Assembly: GCF_004138325.1 (NCBI RefSeq)
Contig: NZ_SBLB01000011.1
Span: 101,783-165,782 of the forward strand
DNA from: Spirosoma sordidisoli
GTDB lineage: Bacteria > Bacteroidota > Bacteroidia > Cytophagales > Spirosomataceae
Reading direction: 5' to 3'
DNA: 64,000 nucleotides
How positions within the stretch are numbered: the stretch's first letter is position 1; each line of letters opens with the position of its first letter. Position numbers and translations under genes: made by a program. This document shows, piece after piece, positions 1 to 8,078 of this stretch. The notes below the pieces were generated by a model. It did no database searches and was not told the origin of the DNA. It was given only the letters and a program-made list of their open reading frames with translations.

Positions 1-62
1 CGAAGTATCGAACAACCTGGCCCAATAGCTTCAGAAAACCCGTTCTACTTATGTATTGCACT

Positions 63-1604
63 TTACAGCTCGAAGGTGATGCCTTGCGCCAGCGGCATAG
101 TCGTGCCGTAGTTGATGGTGTTGGTCTGTCGGCGCATATACGCTTTCCACGCATCGGAACCCGACTCACGGCCTCCACCGGTTTCTTTTTCGCCCCCAAA
201 CGCTCCGCCGATCTCGGCTCCTGATGTGCCGATGTTCACGTTGGCAATCCCACAATCAGACCCCGCCATCGACAGGAACCGCTCGGCTTCGCGCATGTTG
301 AGGGTAAAAATAGACGACGACAGCCCCTGGGGCACGCCATTCTGCTGCGCAATGGCGTCATCGAGGGTCGTATAGCTGAGCAGGTACAGGATAGGAGCAA
401 AGGTTTCGCGCTGCACGACTGGCCATTCGTTTTCGGCTTCGGCAATACAGGGGCGCACGTAACAGCCCGACTCGAAACCCAACCCATCCAGTACGCCGGG
501 CTCGACAACGAAACGACCGCCCAACTCGCGGATCTCCCTGACCGTAGCCTGGTAAGCCGCCACGGCCTGCTTGTCGATTAGCGGCCCGACATGAAACGAT
601 TCATCCAACGGATTACCGATCCGTAGTTGCGCATATGCGTTTTTGAGCCGGTTCTTCACGTCGTCATAAATACTTTCCTGCACAATCAGCCGGCGGGTTG
701 TAGTGCAGCGCTGCCCGGCCGTACCAACCGCCCCAAACACGATGGCCGGAATAGCCATATCCAGATCGGCATGGTCGGAGACAATAATAGCGTTGTTGCC
801 GCCCAGTTCGAGCAGGCTCTTCCCCAGCCGGCCCGCTACCGTTTCGGCCACGGCCTTCCCCATCCGGGTGCTGCCCGTAGCCGATACCAGCGCCACCCGC
901 GGGTCGCGCGCCAGCCATTCGCCCGCATCCCGGCCGCCCGTTACCAGACACGACACCCCCTCGGGCACATCGTTGTTACGCAGCACGTCACCAATGATCT
1001 GCTGGCAGGCCAGCGCCGTCAGCGGTGTTTTTTCGGACGGTTTCCAGACGCAGACATCACCACATACCCAGGCCAGCATGGCGTTCCAGGACCAGACCGC
1101 CACGGGGAAATTAAAGGCCGAAATGATACCGACAATGCCCAGCGGATGCCATTGCTCCAGCATCCGGTGAGCCGGGCGCTCCGAATGCATCGACAGGCCG
1201 TACAGCTGCCGCGACTGGCCCACGGCAAAATCGCAGATGTCGATAATTTCCTGTACTTCGCCGAGGCCCTCCTGGAGCGATTTGCCCATTTCGTAACTGA
1301 CCAGCGTTCCGAGGTCGCGTTTGTACCGCCGGAACTGATCGCCCATCTGCCGGACGATATCGCCCCGGCGCGGTGCCGGCACCTGACGCCATTCGGCAAA
1401 AGCAGCCTGGGCGGTCTGAATAACCCGGTCGTAGTCGGCCCGGGTAGAGAGGTGAACGCGGGCAATCAGCTGACCATCGGCCGGCGAGTACGAGTCGATG
1501 GTTTTGCCAGTATGATCCCGCTCGGCTGTACCAGGCCAGAACGCCTGGCCGGTACTGGTGCCGGGTTTGACCGGCTGAGTGGGTAAGGGAAGAATAGACT
1601 GCAT
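63..1604 (-). CDS. ALDH7-family aldehyde dehydrogenase (aminoadipate semialdehyde dehydrogenase-like)
   Basis: NAD-dependent oxidation of an aldehyde to its acid. The sequence matches the ALDH7/antiquitin group, whose best known substrate is alpha-aminoadipate semialdehyde in lysine breakdown. The glycine-rich LELGGNNA segment carries the general-base glutamate, and the nucleophilic cysteine lies in GQRCTT at about residue 300. The C-terminal GGAFGGEKETGGGRESGSD segment is typical of ALDH7. The open frame extends 29 codons upstream to 1691, but the Met at 1604 gives about 513 residues, the usual family length, so I chose it. It is transcribed away from the fasciclin gene. Nothing nearby names the pathway, so the family is sure and the substrate is inferred. 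Confidence 0.9.
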   Translation of the reverse strand: MQSILPLPTQPVKPGTSTGQAFWPGTAERDHTGKTIDSYSPADGQLIARVHLSTRADYDRVIQTAQAAFAEWRQVPAPRRGDIVRQMGDQFRRYKRDLGTLVSYEMGKSLQEGLGEVQEIIDICDFAVGQSRQLYGLSMHSERPAHRMLEQWHPLGIVGIISAFNFPVAVWSWNAMLAWVCGDVCVWKPSEKTPLTALACQQIIGDVLRNNDVPEGVSCLVTGGRDAGEWLARDPRVALVSATGSTRMGKAVAETVAGRLGKSLLELGGNNAIIVSDHADLDMAIPAIVFGAVGTAGQRCTTTRRLIVQESIYDDVKNRLKNAYAQLRIGNPLDESFHVGPLIDKQAVAAYQATVREIRELGGRFVVEPGVLDGLGFESGCYVRPCIAEAENEWPVVQRETFAPILYLLSYTTLDDAIAQQNGVPQGLSSSIFTLNMREAERFLSMAGSDCGIANVNIGTSGAEIGGAFGGEKETGGGRESGSDAWKAYMRRQTNTINYGTTMPLAQGITFEL

Positions 1605-1743
1605 AAACGGTTGTCTGTGATGAGTTATTGATGGGGCAAAGCTATTGGCCTTTGCGGAAACAGCAGCCAGCACCGGGCAAACTTTTTGCACCCATTCCGG
1701 TTAAAACATCGACATAAGCATTACTCAACAATCCCGAAACGTT

Positions 1744-2742
1744 ATGAAACCCATCCAAACCTTTGGCCTGTCGGCGCTTGTTCTCGCGCTGGCCGCTACC
1801 GCCGGACAGAGTCAGAATACGCCTACCGGTGCCGCTACATCAACTACCTATCCGCAGGGTGCCGTGGTTCCGGACTCTACTCCTGCATCGGGCAACAGCC
1901 GGGCGCAGAAACGGGCCACCCGCCGGAACCGGACCAATCAGAACAGCCGCGACAACAGTTCCCAGCCCAATACCAACACGAGCCCGCAGGATGCGCAGTA
2001 CCGCCAGAGTTCATCCAGCAGCGGCACGAGTATCAACAACAGCAACACGACGAACTACAATACCAACAATGCGGTCAATGCGCCCACGGGTGCAGGCAGC
2101 AACCCCAATACCACCAACCCCAGCTCAACATCGGGCACCCCGCCCGGCACCGATGGGTCTGATAACTCGGCTCGTCGCCAGTCGGCCGGGAGTTCCTCGT
2201 CGGCGGGAGTAGCGGCTATAGCCAACGCTCAGACCAGCAAAACCCCCGCTGTTAAAGCCGGCAGCACTGAACGAAACACCAGCATCGGTGATTTTGTAGC
2301 CTCGTCGCCCAACTATACGACTCTACAGAACGCGCTGCAGTCGGCCGAAATGGACGTGGCGCTGAAAGGCAATGGTCCTTATACCGTATTTGCTCCCTCC
2401 AATGAGGCTTTCAAACGGCTGCCGACAGCGGTGCAGGCTGGCTTGCTGGAGGGCCGCAACCGAGATGCCCTGAAGCAACTGCTGGCCTATCATGTGGTGC
2501 AGGAAAACATCGACGCGCAGGAGCTGAACCGGCGCATCAAAGCGGGTAACGGCAAAGCGATGCTGCAAACGATGGCCGGCGCCACCCTGACCGCGCAGGC
2601 CACCAACGGTGGGGTAACCCTGACCGACGAACAGGGGCATTCGGTGCGCCTGGGCCAGACGGACCAGTTCCAGGTAAACGGCGTCATACATAGTATCGAT
2701 TCGGTTCTAATGAACAAAATGAGTGCTTCGGCGTTCCAGTAA
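1744..2742 (+). CDS. Secreted fasciclin (FAS1) domain protein
   Basis: A 332-residue exported protein. Residues 1-24 form a signal peptide. Residues 25-165 are low complexity, rich in Asn, Ser, Thr and Gly, and probably a disordered linker. A single FAS1 domain fills about 175-330, with the H1-like segment YTVFAPSNEAF and the H2-like segment VNGVIHSIDSVL. FAS1 domains mediate adhesion or matrix contacts at the cell surface. It sits 200 bases upstream of a SigK/RskA-like pair and is separated from it by a hairpin. The same gene association is known in mycobacteria (MPT70/MPT83), so it may be a target of that sigma factor. Family sure, ligand unknown. Confidence 0.9.
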   Translation: MKPIQTFGLSALVLALAATAGQSQNTPTGAATSTTYPQGAVVPDSTPASGNSRAQKRATRRNRTNQNSRDNSSQPNTNTSPQDAQYRQSSSSSGTSINNSNTTNYNTNNAVNAPTGAGSNPNTTNPSSTSGTPPGTDGSDNSARRQSAGSSSSAGVAAIANAQTSKTPAVKAGSTERNTSIGDFVASSPNYTTLQNALQSAEMDVALKGNGPYTVFAPSNEAFKRLPTAVQAGLLEGRNRDALKQLLAYHVVQENIDAQELNRRIKAGNGKAMLQTMAGATLTAQATNGGVTLTDEQGHSVRLGQTDQFQVNGVIHSIDSVLMNKMSASAFQ

Positions 2743-2769
2743 TGCCTGTTTTACGGAACACAGCAGCGT

Positions 2770-2799
2770 GGTCAGTTTGCAGAAATGAGCAAACTGACC
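2770..2799 (+). terminator. Hairpin after the fasciclin gene
   Basis: An 11-bp perfect inverted repeat (GGTCAGTTTGC and its complement) with an 8-base loop, 28 bases after the fasciclin stop. The following bases are not a clean T-run, so it is a possible rather than classical intrinsic terminator. Confidence 0.5.
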
Positions 2800-2912
2800 A
2801 CTTCATTCGTTATATTGTCGTACTTTTCGCCTTTGTGTAGACAGTGCCAGCATGATCAAAGGTTACCTAAGCGATAAGAACGGGCCCGTCATCTGTTCGT
2901 TTGAATTTCCGC

Positions 2913-2920
2913 TATATTTG
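2913..2920 (+). promoter_or_regulatory. Candidate -7 element of the sigK-like gene
   Basis: TATATTTG matches the Bacteroidota -7 consensus TAnnTTTG exactly and lies 20 bases before the GTG start. No TTTG element sits at the expected 19-20 base distance upstream, so only the -7 half is supported. Confidence 0.4.
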
Positions 2921-2940
2921 GCTCAATTAACTCTGTTTGC

Positions 2941-3495
2941 GTGAAACGCCAGTCTTCTTTAGTCTCCGAAAGTGTGCTGCTCGAAAAACTGATCCGGCGT
3001 GACCAGCAGGCTTTTCAGTGGCTTTACGATCAGTATTCGGCTGCTCTGTACGGTGTGGTGTTGCGTATTGTGCGTGACGATGAGCAGGCCCAAGATTTGT
3101 TGCAGGATATATTCGTTAAAATATGGAAAAACCTGGATGCGTATGATGCCACCAAGGGGCGTCTGTTTACCTGGATGCTCAACGTGTCCAGAAACACGGC
3201 CATTGATGCACTGCGCGCGCGCAAGACTCAACCATCCGGCGCAATCCGAACCGACGAAGAGAGCGTACATATAGTTGACCGCCAGCATCACACGGAGCAA
3301 CCCAACCCTGACCACATTGGCGTACAGGAGGTTGTAAACCGGTTGCGGCCTGACCGGAAACAGTTGATCGATTTGGTTTATTTTGGCGGCTATACCCATG
3401 AGGAAGCCGCCGAAGAACTGAACCTGCCGCTGGGTACGGTGAAAACCAGGATACGGGCCGCGTTGCAGGAATTAAAGCAACTATTCAAGTCATGA
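2941..3495 (+). CDS. ECF RNA polymerase sigma factor, SigK-like
   Basis: A 184-residue sigma-70 factor of the extracytoplasmic-function type. Region 2 spans about residues 25-95 (DLLQDIFVKIWKNLDAYD), and the region 4 helix-turn-helix about 130-180 (THEEAAEELNLPLGTVKTRI). It starts with GTG 20 bases after a -7-like element. Its stop overlaps the next start by four bases (ATGA), so it is translationally coupled to its anti-sigma factor. The pairing with an RskA-type regulator places it near the SigK group. It contains no cysteine, so the disulfide switch described for mycobacterial SigK cannot operate here. The regulon is unknown; the adjacent fasciclin and msrB genes are the obvious candidates. 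Confidence 0.93.
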   Translation: MKRQSSLVSESVLLEKLIRRDQQAFQWLYDQYSAALYGVVLRIVRDDEQAQDLLQDIFVKIWKNLDAYDATKGRLFTWMLNVSRNTAIDALRARKTQPSGAIRTDEESVHIVDRQHHTEQPNPDHIGVQEVVNRLRPDRKQLIDLVYFGGYTHEEAAEELNLPLGTVKTRIRAALQELKQLFKS

Positions 3496-4313
3496 ATGTA
3501 ACAGAATATATAGCGTCGGGTATTTTAGAATCGTACGTCCTGGGAGCGGTAAGCGATCAGGAACGGCGCGAGGTCGAATGCCTATCTTCTATTTATCCTG
3601 AAATCCGGCAGGAGCTTGACCACCTGTCGACGGCTCTTGAACAGTACGCCCAGGCATACAGTGTTGAACCACCAGCGTCCGTTAAAGAGAATCTACTGAA
3701 ACAGCTCGATTTCGAGAAGCCCGTTGCCCCGGCCGTTGTTCGCCCTCTGCCCGTTGACCCCTGGAAGGACGGAAGCCCTACCTTCCGAACAACCTGGCTC
3801 GTAGCCGCATCAGTCGGCATTTTAGTGTTAGGCTTCGCTTTTTTTTTGGTCTCCCAGCTGCGTACGAACCAGCAGACAGTCGCTTCCTTACGAACAGCTA
3901 ATGACTCCCTCAAGTCAGAAGTTCAGCAATTACACACCCAGCAATCGCGGGCAGAGCAGTCGCTGGCGCTGTTGAGCAAACCCGGCATGCGTACCATCGA
4001 ACTGCGCGGCAACGACAAAGCACCCAGTGGCCGTATGCTGGTCTTCTGGAACGCCAAAACCCGCGAGGTAGCGGTTGAGGTACGATCACTGCCCCCGCTC
4101 CGCCCCGATCAGCAGTACCAGCTGTGGTCGCTGGCGGGTGGTCAGCCAATCGACGCGGGTGTCTTCGAAGCGGGCAGTAACAACCTCGCCATCCAGCGCC
4201 TGAACCGCACCATCGATCGGGCCGACGCCTTTGCGGTAACCGTCGAAAAACGCGGTGGCAGCCCCACCCCTACGCTCTCGACCCTCCTGGCGATGTCGCC
4301 GGTCGATGCCTGA
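3492..4313 (+). CDS. RskA-like transmembrane anti-sigma factor
   Basis: A 273-residue single-pass membrane protein that should hold the upstream sigma factor inactive. The N-terminal cytoplasmic part (about 1-70, beginning TEYIASGILESYVLG) is the short helical anti-sigma domain, without the zinc HxxxCxxC motif. A membrane helix follows at about 98-118, then a heptad-like stretch, and a C-terminal RskA-type periplasmic domain at about 150-270 (PLRPDQQYQLWSLAGGQPIDAG). Known RskA proteins are released by regulated intramembrane proteolysis. It is coupled to the sigma gene by a four-base overlap. Confidence 0.9.
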   Translation: MNVTEYIASGILESYVLGAVSDQERREVECLSSIYPEIRQELDHLSTALEQYAQAYSVEPPASVKENLLKQLDFEKPVAPAVVRPLPVDPWKDGSPTFRTTWLVAASVGILVLGFAFFLVSQLRTNQQTVASLRTANDSLKSEVQQLHTQQSRAEQSLALLSKPGMRTIELRGNDKAPSGRMLVFWNAKTREVAVEVRSLPPLRPDQQYQLWSLAGGQPIDAGVFEAGSNNLAIQRLNRTIDRADAFAVTVEKRGGSPTPTLSTLLAMSPVDA

Positions 4314-4467
4314 ACGTTCGTCAGATTTCCCTTGTTTTACAGGTAGGCAGCCGGGTTGGCTACGACTCCAGCGCGTACTTTTTTTGCGCACATAACCAGC
4401 CGGTTCGTTGCCAAACGGTGGCCGTTCTCAGCCCGTATATCTACTCCCAATTACTTACAGATAACCC

Positions 4468-4989
4468 ATGAAATACCTGTTAATTCTGTTCATTCCGGTT
4501 CTCCTTTGGTCGGTCTATAGCGCAGCCAGCCCGTCGGTGGCTCCGGGTGGGGCCCCGGCCTCATTGCAGACTAATAAACCCACCCCTCAGCCCGGCGAGC
4601 GAAAAGTGGTGAAGACCAACGCCGAATGGAAAAAGATACTCACCCCCGATCAGTACGCCGTACTGCGCGAACATGGTACCGAACGAGCCTTCACCAGCCC
4701 ACTGAACGACAACCACGAGCATGGCGTGTTCCGCTGTGCCGGCTGCCGCAATCCCCTGTTTGCGTCCGATACCAAGTTTGACTCCGGAACCGGCTGGCCC
4801 AGTTTTTACAAACCGATCAGCAAAAACGCCGTTACCGAAGAGGCCGACAAAAGCTACGGCATGGTCCGTACCGAAATCCAGTGTTCGGTATGTGGCGGTC
4901 ACCTCGGCCACGTTTTCAACGACGGTCCCAAACCCACCGGTCTTCGTTATTGCATGAACGGTGTGGCGATGATTTTCGAGAAAAAATAG
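4468..4989 (+). CDS. msrB: Peptide-methionine (R)-S-oxide reductase, exported
   Basis: MsrB reduces methionine-R-sulfoxide in oxidised proteins. The SelR domain covers about residues 45-172. Two CxxC pairs (CAGC and CSVC) bind zinc, and the catalytic cysteine is Cys162 in RYCMNG. The N-terminus has a hydrophobic signal segment (LLILFIPVLLWSVYS), so the enzyme should act in the periplasm or be anchored in the membrane. It lies 154 bases after the anti-sigma gene in the same direction and may belong to the same envelope-stress response. The family is certain; export is inferred from the N-terminus. Confidence 0.95.
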   Translation: MKYLLILFIPVLLWSVYSAASPSVAPGGAPASLQTNKPTPQPGERKVVKTNAEWKKILTPDQYAVLREHGTERAFTSPLNDNHEHGVFRCAGCRNPLFASDTKFDSGTGWPSFYKPISKNAVTEEADKSYGMVRTEIQCSVCGGHLGHVFNDGPKPTGLRYCMNGVAMIFEKK

Positions 4990-5018
4990 ACGTCAGCACG
5001 TCTCTACAATCAGGTTAC

Positions 5019-5055
5019 TAAGCCAGTCGGTATGCGTTGTCAGCCGACTGGCTTA
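5019..5055 (+). terminator. Hairpin after msrB
   Basis: A 12-bp perfect inverted repeat (TAAGCCAGTCGG and its complement) with a 13-base loop, 30 bases after the msrB stop. A short T-poor tail follows. Probable terminator. Confidence 0.55.
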
Positions 5056-5134
5056 TTCATTAAAAAACGAGTCATAACCAGCCCGATTGCGTAAACGGAC
5101 CTGTTTTGGTATATCAGATCGGGCAAAAATCCGT

Positions 5135-5142
5135 TATATTTG
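5135..5142 (+). promoter_or_regulatory. Candidate -7 element upstream of the class A PBP gene
   Basis: TATATTTG matches TAnnTTTG exactly and lies 139 bases before the PBP start. A TTTTG occurs upstream at 5104-5108, but the 26-base gap is longer than the usual 19-20, so the -33 half is uncertain. Confidence 0.3.
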
Positions 5143-5281
5143 ACGCCCACTGAATCAACGCCGGAGTGCGTTTTTAGCGATTCAGGGGCCGACCCCAAAG
5201 CCGACGAGTCCGGGCAGTAATGTCTTCCCAAGGCGAGCCTTTCCTGTTCCGGACCTAACCGAGCATTACTGAATAAAACGC

Positions 5282-7867
5282 ATGAGTGAAGACAGGGAGC
5301 GATTCCGCGCTATCCGACACGCTTTTGGCGCATTCCGGCGACGAATTCGACACCGTCGGGCGCAGTTTGGCAGTGTGAGACGAGGAGTTAGTCAAACTAT
5401 TTATAAGCAAACAACCCGCCTGGCGGGCGAAGAACGGGTTAATTCATGGACCCAGACCTACCGGGATTACCGCGAGCGGCTCCGCTCCTTTGTTCATCAG
5501 TACATTGATCCCGACGCCTGGTATTATCCGTACCTAAAAAACGGCATTCGCTGGACCCTGATCAGCGCCCTGATGCTGGGGGTTTACGTGTTCATCATCA
5601 ACTACAATTTTCTGTACCTGACCGGCGAGATGCCGAGCGTGATTGAACTCGCCAACCCGAAGCTGAACCAGGCTTCCGAAATTTATTCGCAGGATGGCGT
5701 GATGATCGGTAAATTCTATGCCGAAAACCGAACCCCCATCAAGTATCAGAACATCCCGAAACCACTCATCAACGCCCTGATTGCTACTGAAGATGCCCGG
5801 TTCTACGATCATGGCGGCATCGATCCGCGGGCTATTGGCCGGGCTTTGATCAGCCTCGGACGCGACGGGGGCGGCTCTACCATTACCCAGCAGCTGGCCA
5901 AAAACCTGTTCAAGACCCGGCGCAAATCGAATTCGGGGCTGCTGACCCGAATTCCCTTTCTCCGTAAGGTAGTGTACAAATCGAAGGAATGGCTGATGGC
6001 GCTCAAACTGGAGCGAAACTTCTCCAAAGAAGAGATCATCACCTACTATTTCAATACGGTCGACTTTGGCAGCAATGCGTTCGGATTGAAGACCGCAGCC
6101 CGAACGTTTTTTAATAAAGCCCCCGACAGCCTCAACATTCAGGAAGGCGCCGTACTGGTCGGCTTACAGAAAGCAACGACCAATTATAACCCGCTCCGGA
6201 ATCCGAAACGGTCGAAAGAACGGCGGAATGTCGTGCTGGGCCAGATGGCCAAATACAAATTTTTGACCCGGCAACAGGCCGACTCGATCAGCGCACTCCC
6301 CCTCGTAACCGACTACACGCCCGAAAATCCTTACTCGGGCCCGGCCAGTTACCTGAAGAACGCCGTACTCGATTACGTAAAGAAGTGGGCCGAAGAAAAC
6401 GATAACGGGTACGACCTGTATACGGACGGCCTGCGCATTGTTACGACCATCGACTCGCGCATGCAGACCTATGCTGAAGAAGCCACCAGCGAAAAGATGA
6501 AAGCGCTGCAACGGACCTTCGATAACCACTGGCGCGGCCGAAATCCCTGGACCGACGAAGATGGCAACGAACTACCGGGATTTATCGATTCGGTAGCCCG
6601 CCGTACCGAGCGCTACAAAGTGCTGGCCAAACGGTTTCCGCTCGACCCCGATTCGGTCACCTATTACATGAAGGTCAAGAAGTACAAGATGCGGGTGTTC
6701 AGCTGGAACAGCAAACGCGGGTACGACTCGACCGAAATGACGCCCTACGATTCTATCTCGTATTACAAGCGGTTTCTGCAATCGGGCATGGTAGCTATGG
6801 ACCCGCATACGGGCTACATTCGGGCCTGGGTCGGTGGCCTGAACTACGATTATTTCAAGTACGACCACGTCAAGCAGGGCAAGCGGCAACCGGGATCTAC
6901 CTTTAAACCGTTTGTCTACACGACCGCTATCGACGATACGCTGATTAACCTCGGCCCCTGCGACCGTATTCAGGATCGGCCATTCCGGAAGGCTTACCGC
7001 GAAAACGGCGAAGAAAAGGTCTGGGAACCCCGCAACTCGACGGGCTATTACACTTATTCGGAAATGACCCTGCGCCGGGCTATGGCCCGTTCGGTGAACT
7101 CCATCACCGCTAAACTTACCGACGACGTGGGGCCTGAGCGGGTCGTCGAGTACGCCCACCGGATGGGAATCAAGAGTAAGCTGGCGGCCGTTCCGTCCGT
7201 TGGGCTGGGATCGTCGGATGTGTCGCTGTACGAGCTGGTAGGTGCTTACTGTACGTTTATCAACGACGGAGAAGCCATCGAACCCATGATTGTGCAGCGC
7301 ATCGAAGACCGCGACGGGGTCGTGATCGAAACGTTCCAGACCCAGCGTCGGCGGGCCATCAGTCCTGAAACGGCGTTCCTGATGCGGTATATGCTACAGG
7401 GTGGCCTCCAGGAACCCGGCGGCACCTCCCAGAACCTGTGGTCGTTTAACCTGTTCAAGAATCGGCACGAAATGGGCGGCAAAACCGGAACCACATCCAA
7501 TAACTCCGACGGCTGGTTTGTTGGCGTATCGGATAAACTGGTCGTTGGCGCCTGGGTCGGTGGTGATGACCGAAGTATTCACTTCCGCTCAACCGATCTC
7601 GGCGAGGGGGCCAAAACAGCGCTGCCGCTGGTTGGCCGATTCCTGGAAAAGGTATATGCCGATAACAAGTTCCGGAACCTGCAGGGGCCATTTGCCAAAC
7701 CAGCCGTTCCGATCACCAAAGATTATCAGAACTGCTACTCGTACGAAGACGAAAGCGCTGCCGAATCGGACTCGACCGATGTATCGGGTGAATCGGACTC
7801 GACCTTCGTTCCGACTACCCCCGCCCCTGACGCCACTACCCCCCCCGATACAAGCGGGACCCCCTAA
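5282..7867 (+). CDS. Class A penicillin-binding protein (peptidoglycan glycosyltransferase/transpeptidase)
   Basis: An 861-residue bifunctional cell-wall synthase. A cytoplasmic tail rich in Arg precedes one membrane helix at about 88-110. The GT51 glycosyltransferase domain (about 125-300) shows ATEDARFYDHGG with the catalytic glutamate and GGSTITQQLAKNLF. The transpeptidase domain (about 440-780) has the acylated Ser539 in STFK, the SVN motif, and KTGTT. The C-terminal tail is rich in Asp, Ser, Thr and Pro. It polymerises glycan strands and crosslinks stem peptides at the outer face of the inner membrane. The family is certain; I call it PBP1A-like by domain order only. Confidence 0.95.
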   Translation: MSEDRERFRAIRHAFGAFRRRIRHRRAQFGSVRRGVSQTIYKQTTRLAGEERVNSWTQTYRDYRERLRSFVHQYIDPDAWYYPYLKNGIRWTLISALMLGVYVFIINYNFLYLTGEMPSVIELANPKLNQASEIYSQDGVMIGKFYAENRTPIKYQNIPKPLINALIATEDARFYDHGGIDPRAIGRALISLGRDGGGSTITQQLAKNLFKTRRKSNSGLLTRIPFLRKVVYKSKEWLMALKLERNFSKEEIITYYFNTVDFGSNAFGLKTAARTFFNKAPDSLNIQEGAVLVGLQKATTNYNPLRNPKRSKERRNVVLGQMAKYKFLTRQQADSISALPLVTDYTPENPYSGPASYLKNAVLDYVKKWAEENDNGYDLYTDGLRIVTTIDSRMQTYAEEATSEKMKALQRTFDNHWRGRNPWTDEDGNELPGFIDSVARRTERYKVLAKRFPLDPDSVTYYMKVKKYKMRVFSWNSKRGYDSTEMTPYDSISYYKRFLQSGMVAMDPHTGYIRAWVGGLNYDYFKYDHVKQGKRQPGSTFKPFVYTTAIDDTLINLGPCDRIQDRPFRKAYRENGEEKVWEPRNSTGYYTYSEMTLRRAMARSVNSITAKLTDDVGPERVVEYAHRMGIKSKLAAVPSVGLGSSDVSLYELVGAYCTFINDGEAIEPMIVQRIEDRDGVVIETFQTQRRRAISPETAFLMRYMLQGGLQEPGGTSQNLWSFNLFKNRHEMGGKTGTTSNNSDGWFVGVSDKLVVGAWVGGDDRSIHFRSTDLGEGAKTALPLVGRFLEKVYADNKFRNLQGPFAKPAVPITKDYQNCYSYEDESAAESDSTDVSGESDSTFVPTTPAPDATTPPDTSGTP

Positions 7868-7892
7868 CTGACCATCTGGTCAATTTATACTG

Positions 7893-7934
7893 CCGACCGC
7901 CGAACCGCATCCCCCATGCGACATCGGCGGTCGG
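7893..7934 (+). terminator. Hairpin after the PBP gene
   Basis: An 11-bp perfect inverted repeat (CCGACCGCCGA and its complement) with a 20-base loop, 25 bases after the PBP stop. No long T-run follows. Confidence 0.5.
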
Positions 7935-8022
7935 TTGCGTTTGCGGCCATTCTACCTTTCTATATCAGCATAGTCTATATGACAACTAGCTGTTAATCAG
8001 ACCCCTGCTTTCTCCCTGCTTT

Positions 8023-8053
8023 TTTTTCGATATACGCAAAGTTGGTATCTTGG
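8023..8053 (+). promoter_or_regulatory. Candidate promoter of the WD40-caspase gene
   Basis: TATCTTGG (8046-8053) matches five of six conserved positions of TAnnTTTG, with a T-tract 19 bases upstream at the -33 position. It ends 25 bases before the ATG. Confidence 0.35.
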
Positions 8054-8078
8054 GCATGAAACCCCTGTATCCTGCACC

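Noticed and set aside
627..1586. 319-codon plus-strand open frame across the ALDH gene
   Set aside because: It is antisense to a well-conserved ALDH7 gene and its translation looks like nothing; a result of GC-rich codon use.
7868..7883. Dyad TGACC-ATCT-GGTCA after the PBP gene
   Set aside because: It resembles the FNR-like motif only in spacing; the half-site is different and it follows a stop codon, far from a start.
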